NCBI GenBank assembly: GCA_015680685.1
Contig: MNCI01010150.1
Coordinates: forward strand, 506,345-570,344
Source: Gnetum montanum
Taxonomy: Eukaryota; Streptophyta; Gnetopsida; Gnetales; Gnetaceae
Reading direction: 5' to 3'
Length of the DNA: 64,000 nt
Made by a program: the position numbers and the translations under genes. The notes beneath the pieces were generated by a model. It was not told where the DNA came from. It did no database searches and was given only the letters and a program-made list of their open reading frames with translations. Shown here in pieces: positions 10,401 to 22,400 of this stretch. The stretch's first letter is position 1. Every line of letters starts with the position of its first letter.

Positions 10401-13400
10401 GTTTAAATAGGTTACAAGTATTTGTTTTGTGGGATACTACCCCATTATTATAGATTATGGATTGAGTCATTAGCCAGTTATGCCTTTCTTGTCAAATCAC
10501 TTGCTCATAAAATTTGAATCTAATTTAATAAAAAAAACTTGACCTAATTTTTCATGTAAAGTCACCTTATTTGAATGAATTAAAAGTACCATCTTTCTGC
10601 TATTCCTTTTATATGTTGTTAGTGTTTTCCATTATTTTCTCCATCTGCATTTTGAGTTCTCAAAAGCCAACATATTGTCAACCTATCAAGCTGAGGAATG
10701 AGCTTAATCCCCAGCATCGAAGCCTGGGAATTGTTTAACCTTGTGCCATAAGGGGTGCTCTAGGCAGATTGTAAAGGTTTTGCAAGGCATTTATTATTTT
10801 TCTAGGACCTTTACTGACCCTGAGTGTTTGAATGCTTGTTGTTTCTACTATCAGCACCTTTTCCCTTGGTTTGTTTATGTCTAATTGCTAAATAAAATTT
10901 TAGACTATAGATGATTTGATAATGCATCATGGTATAAAATTGATCAATGATTGAAATAATTATAATCACTAGAAAATTTTGTATGAAAACAATAAAAGAA
11001 CTCCTTGTTGGTTGAAAATATATTTATTCTTCTTTTCTCCACAAACGTCCAGTCATTCATTGGACTAATGATTTGACAACTAATAATTTCTTGACAATAC
11101 TAAGCCGCATTGACTCATCCTAGGCTCTTATGTTATATAAGGTATTGTCTTTTAGGCTGACCTTCTAAAAGCAGGAGCCCACGACATCTGGAGAAAGATG
11201 TTACTAGTATCATTTTAGAGAACTTGTCCAGGGTCAGCAATTTAATTAGCAAGACTACAGGAGTGGTTGCTAGTTTGAAGTTAGTTAAGATGTTTGACAA
11301 TGAGAAGTGTGAAATGAAATCTGTTTGGATAGTGTTATCTTTGAAGGTGCTTTTAGATTCATGAGAAGGTGGTTCTAGGTAGAGTTTCATTAACGGCTAA
11401 CAATATAATGTTTATTCTCTTTAAAAATGTTATGTAGCCTGCTTGTCAGAAATAGAATGTGCCATGATGTAGTGGTTATAGGGAAAGTTCTTGCATTACT
11501 TGATATTTTAAGAGTTAAGAGTGTAAGTTATTATCTTTGCTTGCTTTTAGTGAGACTGTGAAACTGTTAGCATTTATTCTTAGAGGTTGGGTGAGTTACT
11601 ATTTTCGTTTTTAATTAGAAATTGTAATGACCTAGCTTTCTTGGATTTTCATCTTAAAGTTTGTGGCAATGTGTGAGTGTACTTTGTTATGATGATGTAT
11701 GTGGATAGCGTTGATTTATAGAGCTATCTATCATTTTATGATCATGATAGATTTAGAGTGTTGTTAATGTGCTTGTATTGATGGTTGAATGACAAACTAT
11801 TCTTCCTTGTGATTGATCCAAGTTGTGCTAATGTGTGTTATGTGTATTACTAGATGCAAAGTACTAAGTACGTACTACCAATTGATTTGGCATTTATTAA
11901 TGGAATGAACAAAAGGAATGCTGAGTAGAAGTGAAGCTGAACTGTTGTATTATCTATGAGGCTGTTACCATGTTTTTATTTTTTTCTGTGTTGCATGACC
12001 TATGTGCATTGAAATGATTACTTAAACTGATTAGGATGTTTTTATGTGAATTGTGTGTGTATCGGTGTGGGGATCTCATGTACTTGCCTTGGTATGTATT
12101 CACATAATTTTTTGGAGGGTGTTAGAACCTGAAATAAGTGAAACGTATGTACACCTTAAGATTTTATAGAAATTTATAACTTAGTGCTACTTAGTAGAAT
12201 TAAATCTGTGATCTAGGGTTCCCAAGCCAAGATCCATATTCATATAAGTTTTGATATCTTATCTTTAAGGGCTATTGTACGAATTCTAATTATTCAGCAA
12301 TTAGAGTTAATTAGAAAAGAAGAAACAGAGATTCTTTATGTTATGCTTGAAGGGCTGCAAGAGGTATGTTTTGCTTAGTATGAATGATTTTTTATAATAT
12401 ATATACTTATGCACATGTTGCTAAGGGCCTTGACCAATGAATCAAGTGGAATGAACCTGACCTATGAATTAGGAATATTATGTATATCATAGTTGTATTA
12501 TTTTAAATAATGAACATGTGGAATGTTGTCTATGTTGTTGATGCATTGTTCTTCAGAGTTTCATCCATTAATTGAATATAAGTACCTTCTCAATGGCTGT
12601 AGAAAGGTCGTGTGATGATCTTTCAAGGCATTGTAAGACAATGCGATAATAAGTTATGAACATGAAATGGAAACTCTTGCATTGGCCTGAAAGAGAAGGT
12701 GTTTCACTTGGTTTTATGTCTTGGACTTGCACTCTTTTATATTCCCATCTTGAAATCTCTTCCATTGCACCTTATGATTTGATTTCTAAGAAGAAATATT
12801 GTTGGAATGAAGTGCAGCTACATATTTATTTCTGATAAATTTAAAAGTGACATGTTGCTGAAGAAAGAAGGAATAGAGATGGATATTATGCTTGTTAGTT
12901 TTCTGCTATGTAAGTAATTGAACTCGAGACTTGGCAGAATTAGAATTTCAAAATATTGAAAGTTGTAACTAAGGGAATTAGACTAGCAACCTGTTAGAAT
13001 ATACTTTTATTAATTTTTAAAAGTGATCATGGAAAGAATTGAATTCATGACTAGGTGGTATGGAAAAAGGTTTTATTTCTTTAAAGAAAAAGATAAGAAA
13101 AACAGTTTTCAGTAAAGAATCAATTACATGAAATGACCCATCATCTCTTGAATCTTGCTAGCAATTATAAAGAGAGGAGAGAGGGGAGAGGAAAAAATTG
13201 GGGAGAAAGGGAGAGTGTGGGTGTGCACATGAGAAAGAAGGAGAGCTCAATCACAAGGGAGGTGGCTGGAAATGAACAACAAAAGGAGACTATAGCTGGA
13301 GCAGCAAATGAACAACAACAACAATAAGATGATGGTTGAAAGAGAAAAAGAACAACAATAAAAGAAAATTGTAGCTGAAACAACAATGGAACACCAACAA

Positions 13401-16400
13401 AAGAAGATTGTGGCTGAAACAATAAATGAACACCAACATGAGAAGGTGTAAAAAGGAATAGCAACAAGGGAAGATTGTGGTTGCTACAGAAGAGAACAAA
13501 TAAAAGGGAAATTTGAGCTAAGCAGTAGTCCAATATTATATTTGGTTATTCTTGGTAAGCAAGAAGGTAAGATGAATCCTTCTCTTGCTATGTGCGATGA
13601 ACAACATCTGATATATTACTATGATTGCAGAAAAATCAGAATTTGATCCATAAATTAGACCTGGCCATTCTATGAAAGAAATCTTGCATAGATTTTTGTT
13701 GTCACTGTTTGCTTTTCATGATTGTCTTTTATTAGTAATAATTCAGCTGAAATCTGATTATGGTTATGGTGTTTTGTGTTAATTAGACATGATTGTTCAT
13801 CGATATTATAAATAAATGTAGAGATTGATGTATTGTTTTGTATTTCAATTTGCAGTTTACATTAATAATATGTTTTCCTTGGGTTTGACTCCCTTATGAC
13901 TGATTACATTTTGGCTGTGCATAATATAAGACTACTAAGTGAAGTGCTTGAATTAATTGGCTTTTTGCTAAGCTAGAGGGCTGCAGATATAATTTTAAGT
14001 TTTAAATGTTTTTGCTTTTGTACTGCATCCTGGATGCATAGTGTATTAAGAGATGTCAATTGTCATATTGCATTCTCTTCTTGCTAGATCCTTGGCCTAT
14101 TCTTTACATCATATAATTTTCTTTGTTATGCATTATTTTATTGATAGTTGTCTATGCTGGTCTGTATGCAAGTTGAATTTTCTGATATTTGATCAACTGT
14201 TTAGAAAAATGGAAAGAAAAGAAAAGTTTACTCATACATTTTCAACCAGCTTTTTGGGGGCTTTGAGTGTTAACTCTTGCGGATAGGTGTTACAGAAATC
14301 TTGCTTGTTTTCATTTCTGATTCTACTTTTTATTAACTATTATGTTTTAAACTTTTTTCTCAACCAGCAATTATACCATTCTTTAAATGCAGAGGTGTAT
14401 GTGCTCCATGCCCCATTACAGTTCGCATATGTTGTTTTTGTGAGGGGACATCATACGAGGTATTTTATGATTTTCTTTCATGCTTATGTAGCAATATAAC
14501 GTTACAATGTTTGTGAGGATTGATGTCAAGAGTATGGTGTAATATAGTGTTAGATGGATTGTGAAGATTGATGTCAAGTATCATGTAATTGTGTTGTAGT
14601 TTTAATTTTTTTTTCCAAAAAGTCCACACTGATAAAAATGAACGAAAGCTTCATTGGGCTTATGCTATATTAAGCATAAACTATACCTTGACAATAAAAC
14701 AAAACATGCATTGTTTATTGATGATCATGCACACTAATGTTGGGTCAAGCGAAAGACAAAATAGTGACTATTTTATTTTTTCTTCCTTAAGATATGGCTT
14801 TCCCATTTTCCTTTTTCCACTTCTTTATGATGCTGGCAATGGATTCAGTTAGAATTCACAGATTTTTAGTTAAAGTTTCTGCCTTTCTATGTTTTACATT
14901 GCAATCAGCTATTTTTCACTAGCATCACTGACTTTGGCACTGAGTCTTAATAGCAGGCCCATTCTTCATCACCATTACAGGCATCTCAATGGTTCACATG
15001 TTGTCATAAACCCTTTCCATCACTTCACATGTTGTCATAAACCCTTTCCATCACTTCACATGTTTGTCCATGTTGCCTTGGCTGCTTGTGCACCTTACTG
15101 AAATTCTAGGCAATGATGCCTTGGCTTAGCAACAGTCTTCTTCTGTTTGTTGAGCTGGCTGCCATTCATGCAATGCAGTTCCAGGCTCTACATCACTGCT
15201 GCCTTTGGGAAAAGGTTATTTTGGTGCTTAGCAGGTTTGGTTTTGCCTAAACAGTGTGTGAAAAAGCGATGATTGCATCTTAAATAACAGAGTGATGAAA
15301 ACAATGTTAACTAATTTTAAACTTTTACAATTATACATCAATTGATGAAAGTGCCATGTTGTGAAGAATATCAGTTTCCTGCTGGAGAACCAGGGAACTC
15401 TTAGCTTTGACAATGCTGAGGGTTGTAAAACACTACCTATTCTTCACTTGAGCCATACTTTTTATATTAGAGAAAAATAAATAAAATAAAACAAGGTAGT
15501 TCAAATACTGCAAAATATCAATAATGCATTGCAGTTTTCCTTGTCAGTTATGTCTTTGGACAAAGGTTTATGTCAAAAATGCAGAGGCTGTTGAATGAAA
15601 GTTTGCACAAAAGCTGTTCATTGATGATTATATTTGAACAATAGTTCTAATGCAGTGAAGTCTTGAGCTGTCACATGTAACCACTGAGAAATAAATGCAA
15701 GTTGAGGTCCAGCATCAATTCTCCTTTCTTCACAATCATGACTGTTAATGATGACTACAAAATATCAAGCATTTTATCTATAATATTTATCTGTGAATGT
15801 AATAGCAATTTAATGCAATTTTATCCTGGCTAATAGACTAATCTATAGTAGTTAGTTATGTAGAATTTCAAAAAGGAAGCCTGCAAGTATTAACAAGGAA
15901 ACTTTGCATTAGCATGCAGTTTTAGGATTTGCTCAAATATCATAATGCCAACCGTGTCTGATTTTGATATGCCATAGAATGATTTATTGATTATTCTATA
16001 ACTTAGACTGGTCCTTGATAGAGAAGAATGATAAAAGAGATGCTGATGACAATGATTTCGCTGAGGTGCATTATAAAAAGAGAATATACCTAGTTTATGA
16101 CTTGTCAGTTTCTTTATGTGATCATGATTTTTCTAGGAGACAATAGACCTATTAAAGCTCCAAGGATACACGGCCGTTATTTGCCTTGTTAAATGTTCCG
16201 ACTGCAAATAGATTCCATTTGCTGTTTTCTTTAGTAATTAGTTTTCGCTATTTGTTTTGTTTTGCTAAGATTTGTGATGAAAATTTACTAAAGCTTAGGA
16301 ACATTTTATTAAAGGTCTTTGACAGAAAAGTTAATGCAAACAACTTAAAAAAATATTGAATGTATGTTTCTATTGTATTAGTTTTGCACATAGTTCAGTT

Positions 16401-19400
16401 CGTAAATGAGTATGGTTAAGATTAACAAAACGTGATAGATATCACAACAAAAATGTAGGTGAATATCTTAGGAACAATGATGGGACTAGTATAATAAAAG
16501 AGAACAAAGAGATAATTGGGAAAGGATGAGCAGAGGAAGCGGGATGGGCATAGGGAGCATTTTGGGTGATGGCACAATGCTGGGAAGCAGCGTTGTAGGT
16601 GTGGGCGGGTGAGCAGTTGGAGGAGTGTCTAGGAGGTGGTTGAACGATAGTGGCTTGAGCTCCCCGGAGGAGAAGGTTGTGGAGAGAGAGTCGGTTGGGG
16701 CCAAGATTGGGAGTGATGTTGTAGGTGGGGCCAAGGGTTCTTATGCTGTCATAGCCAAGCATGCTTTGTTAGGTTTGGTGTTTGAGCGGGTTTATTTGAA
16801 TGGGTGGAGTGGTCTTGTAGTTGGGCTGTGGATGCTAGACATAGGTGGTGTGGATGAGGTCTCCCGTCAAGGGTCAGGCCTTCATCTAAAGATGTATGCG
16901 TTGGTTCTTGAAGGGGTGCAGGTGATGAGGTGTAGCTTCATTGGCCATTTTATCTCCATGGGGCCTAGGCCTAGCTTGGAAGTTTTTTGGCATTGGGTTA
17001 CTTCAACTTGGAAGATGGGAGGAGTGGAATTTTGCTTGCTCTCTGGTGATTTATTCTTGTTTGTTTTTCTTAACTTGGATGCTAGAGATGGGGTCCTCTT
17101 GGGGGGACCGTGGTTCTTCGGGGCTCAAGGGTTAGCGCTAATGTCGTGGCAGATTGGGGCACATCATGAATTTGATTTATTCTTGCGTGCCTCGGTTTGG
17201 GTTCATATCCTGGGTGTACTGTGGGAGTTTTGGGGGTTGGAGTTTTTGTGTACGCTTGCTAGTTTTTTCGGGGAATTTATCATGTTTGATAAATTTACCA
17301 TGTCTATGGAAAGGATGAGTTATGTTCATTTCTATGTCTGGCAGCCTCTTTCATTAGAGGAGTTGGTCACAGAGATAAAGCTTGAGCTTCTTGAGGGGGA
17401 AGAGTGCCTTATTGTACAATATTAAAATTTGAACATGCAGCCTCCCCAAGGAAGAATTCTGCTTAGGGCTACGCTGTTTGTGGTAAGGCAAACCACAAAA
17501 TTGTAGATTGCAGAGTTAAAGGAAAAGGTCACGACTCGGAGAAGCAGGGGGTTAGAGGTGGGGAGGGGGCGCAGGATAAGGTTGGACAGATGCAGAAGCA
17601 GGCTTCTCTTGCCTTTCCAACCCCTTCGGTTGTGCCTTCCTCCCCTCCTGGGCCACAGTAGTCTCCTGAATGGGGTGGGATTGTAGGTCTTTTGAATTGG
17701 GCCTCTTCTCCTCTTGCATGGGCCAAGGTTGTGGCTCCATTGAATCGTTTTTCTCCATTGCAAACCTTGAATGAGGGGGAAGATATGTCGTTGCTGGTAG
17801 GGAAGGGTCTTCACCTTTCTGTGCCTTGCTTCTAACTGATTGGGTTTCTGCTGAGGGGCTCTTCCAAGCCCCCCTTGGAACTTGTTTTGTTGACAACAGA
17901 GTGAGAGGAGGATGTGGGCTTTGAAGTATTGGCCAGTCCTAGGAAAATAGGATGCCCCTCTACTTCGAAGTCGAGGACCAAGAGAACCTAGCAGGAAATT
18001 GATTTGGGGACCCAAACAACCCTGAAGGGGTTTACAAGAAAAGGTCCACTAATAAGCCATGAATATCATTTCTTGGAATTGTAGGGGACAAGGTACCCCC
18101 TACAAAAGAAGTACCTTGAAGGATTTAGTTTATCGGTGTAAGGTGAATCTTGTGTGCCTACAAGAGACCAAACTGGCAAGGGCACATAAACAGATTTTGG
18201 AATGGGCTGGGTGGCAAACAACGTTTGTGGATTCTATTGGGAAGTTAGGGTGCTTAGCCATTCTTTGTCAAGTTACTATGCAGTTGCTTGAAGCTTCAAG
18301 ATGGGGCATTTCAGTTTTATGGACCGTAGGATCCTAAAGTGCACTTGATGGAATTACACAGGATTGTGTTGAAGATCCCAAACAAGTCAACTTGGATGAT
18401 CATTGGGGACTTCTACTTGAGGATGTTCCTCTGGGAAAAGACTGAAAATGATTATGCTCCCCCACTTGGCAGTCAGGAAGCCTTTGAGTACCTTAAAGAT
18501 TTCGATATGGTGGATCTGCAACTCACGTGTTGTCATTTTACCTAGAGTAATTGAAAGAAAGGAAAAGATTGCATCATGTCTCGTATTGATAGGGTGTGGG
18601 TTAGTTTTGCTATGCTGCTGAAGCATGACATACAAGTGTATGGGTTAGAAAGAAGGAGCTCAGATCATAGGCCCTTGCTTTGCTCTCTCTACAAAGCTGT
18701 TTCTTTGGGGCCATGATGGTTTAGACTGGAAAGAGCGTGGCTGACCAAACCTTGGTTGGCGGACTTGGTTTATGATGTTTAGAGAGGATATCTAAACTGT
18801 ATGGATCCTAGAGATTTCCTATAGTAGGCATTGTCCACTTTGAAGTAGCGAATAAGGGATTGATAAAAAGGTGAGAAATATGCTTTTAAGGAGTACATAG
18901 AAGAGCTGTTGGTAAGGTTGCATGGGATTCAGGAGCTCCAAGAACAAGGATAGTCTTTAGAAAAAGATGAACATGAGGTTCTTCTAGAGTTGCAACAACT
19001 ATTGGCGGAAGAGGAACAATACTGGAAGGAGCGCAGTTGTATAAAGTGGTTACTGGATGACGATCACAATACAAAATTTTTCTTTGCAGTTGCTAAGGCC
19101 AATGTGGTAGCAAAAAAGATCCATGGCCTTCAGCAAGGGGACTAGCTGATTATTGATGATCATGATGTGGTTGCTACTTTGCAGGAGTATTTGGCTAAAA
19201 TTTGGTCAAGGGGAGATGTCTCTCCTATTTTTGTCCACATTAACAAGGTAGTGATGCCCTTGCAAAATAGGAGTTTAATGGCTCCCATCACTAAGCAAGA
19301 AATCTTACAGGCCTTCGATCTATGTATTCCAATAGAGCCCATGGACCAGATGGATGGTTGGTGGATTTTTTCAGAATGTTTTTCAGCATAGTTGGGGATA

Positions 19401-22400
19401 ATTTGTTGGATGCCTTTAATTTGATGCTACAATGGGGACAAGTGAGGCATGGGGTTAATTGCTCGAGGATTGTTCTTATTCCGAAAGTAGATAATCCCAT
19501 GGAGCCTGCACACTTTTGCCCGATTGGGGTATGTAACACTCTTCTCTGCATGTTTACCAAGATGTTGGTGGCCATGTTACATCCTCTTATGCTAGTTTTG
19601 GTTGGATTTCAGCAAATGGGTTTCATTAAAGGTAGATCCATACTGGATCAGATCCTATTATTTCAAGAAATTATGCATTTGTTGAAGCGGGAGAATTTCC
19701 TAGGTATGTGTCTCAAGCTTGACATAGTGAAGCCTTATGCTATGGTTTCTTGGGAGGCACTAAGAGAGATCATGCTTAGAAAAGGCCTTCATCTAAAATT
19801 CATTGAATTCTATTCAAATTTAGAAGTTAGGCGCCTACTCATTTGAAATAAATGGAAATTGTTGGGGGTTTTCCTCCCCTCAAAGGGGGTTACGCCAAGG
19901 AGATCCTTGATTGCTGTATCTCTTTATTATTGTTATGGATACTATGACTTTGTATTGCAAATTAGAAGGAGTCGATTGGCTCAAGATTGGGGAGGTTATG
20001 TGTATTGTAGAACATTATGCGGATGATGCCATTGTTTTCACTTGGGGGGCTGTTCCTCAATCGAATGCAATCGTGCTTGCCTTGAATAGGATGTCTTAGG
20101 AGATTGGATTGATGGTTAATTGGGGGAAGTCTGCACTTCATTTTGTTTGCATATATACTTGGGTAAGAAGTATTATTTGCAGTAACCTTGGCATTATGTA
20201 GGGTATAGCTCAGGATACTTTTTTGGGACTTCCCATCTTTAACTAGCATAGAAAAGAAACATATCCAAAAACTTTAGATGAGAATCCAGTATTGGACCAA
20301 TCGCTTCCTTACAAGGAAAGGATGAATTCTTTTGATGACCTCTGTTTTATTTGCCATTATTAGGTATGCTGCATCTGTGGCTATACCTCCACAAGGGGTG
20401 ATTGACACAGTTGATCAAATTATCTATAATTTTGTTTGGTTAGGCAACAAGGGAGGACATCATATGCACCTTGTTTTGTGGTACAAAGTGGTGCGTGCAA
20501 CTCATGCGGGTGGTCTTGGCATTGTCAGATTCCATGATGTGGTTTTAATGGGCTATCAACAGCTCATTAAGCAACTTTTAAATGTTGACTTGGGTAGATC
20601 TTGGGCTTTAATTATGCACCACAAATACATTCTTTGGAAGGTGAAACCTTGCGATTCTCGAATATGGCGTGGTATTTGTACCACTGTCCAAATGTTACAA
20701 CCATTATGTTTATTAGGGGCTTTGCCACATCAATTATTGCTTACCTATTCTTCTACGGTGGTTGGTTGGTGGTAGATTTGGCAAGGCCACCTGCTAGAGA
20801 AAGTTAAATGCGTTTTATGGTTGACAATGCAGGAGGCAATATCGGTTCGGGCATTGCTTCCGAAGTGGGGCTTACAGGTCCCTACCACTTGCCTGCTTGG
20901 CAACATGGTAGAGGAAACGGTTGTGCATTTTGTTTTCCAATGCTTTGTGATGTGTGAGGTGTGTGCGGTGGCTGCCATGGGGCATCAATTACGAGGGGAT
21001 TGTTTGGCTAAAGCCATTCTCTGGGCCATGTGGAAGGCCCATAATGCCCTCATTTTCCGTAATGTGCCTCTCCTGGCTCTAGCTTGTATAGTTCAAAAGG
21101 CTTTGTGGTTATGGTAGGAGGTTACGATTGCCATGGGTTAGATGCCTACATTTGAACTGGATTGCCAGAATTTTTGGAATAATCAATAGTTGTGGGTGTT
21201 GGTGCAAAGGGTGGGCTGGGATGACATTATTCCTTAGCTTGTGGGAGATCTTGAGCTTTCTGATGTGTCATTCTTCTCACGTTGGTGCAGAGATGCCACT
21301 ACATTCTAGGGGATGCACATCAGACTGATTGAGTAGGACATTGCTGAATACGTGGGGATAATGCTTGGTGGAGAGACATTTCTGCCTATGGGACATAGTT
21401 TGCAGGACGTGGAAGGTTTTTTCTAGGGTGTGGTGTTGAAAACTGCTAGTGGCCAAGTCGCAAAACCTGCTTTGCTGGATTTGTGGCAGGATGTGGCTGA
21501 CCTCATCGAGTGCTTTTTCGTCTAGTCTGGAAATGCTTGGAAGCTCCAGAGTTCTCATTTCTCATTTTTGCGTTGTTTGTAGATGGGCCATCCTATCAAT
21601 TTGCCGGTCAATTAGCCGAAACGTTTGTTGGCCACTCTTAGAAAAGGGAAGTGGGGGCATCATTCTGGCATGATATTGGCTTTGTGGAAAGTGGCCAAGC
21701 CGTCTTCTCCTATGCCATCTTGCCTTGTTGGAAATTTTTACTCATGATGGCGTCCCTCAATGAGGCAGAGTCTTCCTTATCTATTTTGTAGGGTTTGGGG
21801 ATTAGGGATTATGGGCAGTTGCTTGTTGGGGTTGGGGCTTTGGATTAGGGATGGTTTCTTGAGCCACCGTAGTAGAAGTGAGTTCAGCTCCTTGAAGAGC
21901 AGATACGTTGAGAGCTTTAGGCTTAGCTTGAAGCGGATTTGCAGCACACGGTTTAGGAGGCGTAATCTCAGGAACAGTTGCGTTGGACAAAGGAGATGTC
22001 GAAGTAGGAGGAAGTAGCACTGGCTTGGTTGCAGGAGATGGAATGACATGACGTAGAGATAGTGGTGCAGGAATGGTGTAGGTAGGAGTTGCAAGAAGCT
22101 TTGCTCCATAGCACCCTGGAGGAAGAATTGCGGACACACCGGATCTGCATTGTGAAGCTTTGGATAGACCTCAAACGGAAAAGGCGGAGGAGGCTGTGAG
22201 CGCTAAGATGGTGCAGGAGGAAAAGCAGGTGCTAACCGAGTAGCTGAATACTCATTTTATGACTATTCATAGGTGGTTTTGTTCTGGATGTTGCCCATAT
22301 GAAGTTATGGAGATCGGCTGCCAAGTCTCTTGGCTTGATCTTTGAAGGCATATCCAGAGGGGTTCGGCGAGTTTTCACCCAGACAAAGCTAGATCTATGA

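Larger units (their letters stand above)
8433..14392 (+). other. NFXL2 intron 3 (5960 bp)
   Basis: Donor GTACAT, acceptor TTTAAATGCAG, phase 2. It is AT-rich. It contains SINE-like copies at 10175-10322 and 12114-12245, a tRNA-like arm near 10690-10770 and a purine-rich minisatellite at 13165-13500. I see no large element in the rest (8433-10170, 10770-12110, 12250-13130 and 13500-14392). Short ORFs here show no known domain. Confidence 0.85.

Noticed and set aside
10690-10770. Functional tRNA gene
   Set aside because: Only a T-arm-like hairpin is present. Anticodon and acceptor stems cannot be formed, so it is listed as a SINE-type relic.
16442-16762. Minus-strand ORF overlapping the LINE start
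   Set aside because: It has no known domain and lies antisense to the ORF1 region.
21777-22174. Minus-strand ORFs rich in Pro/Leu/Ser in the LINE third module
   Set aside because: They are the complement of the Glu/Gln-rich coiled-coil stretch. The plus strand is consistent with the element's direction and with the other LINE copies.
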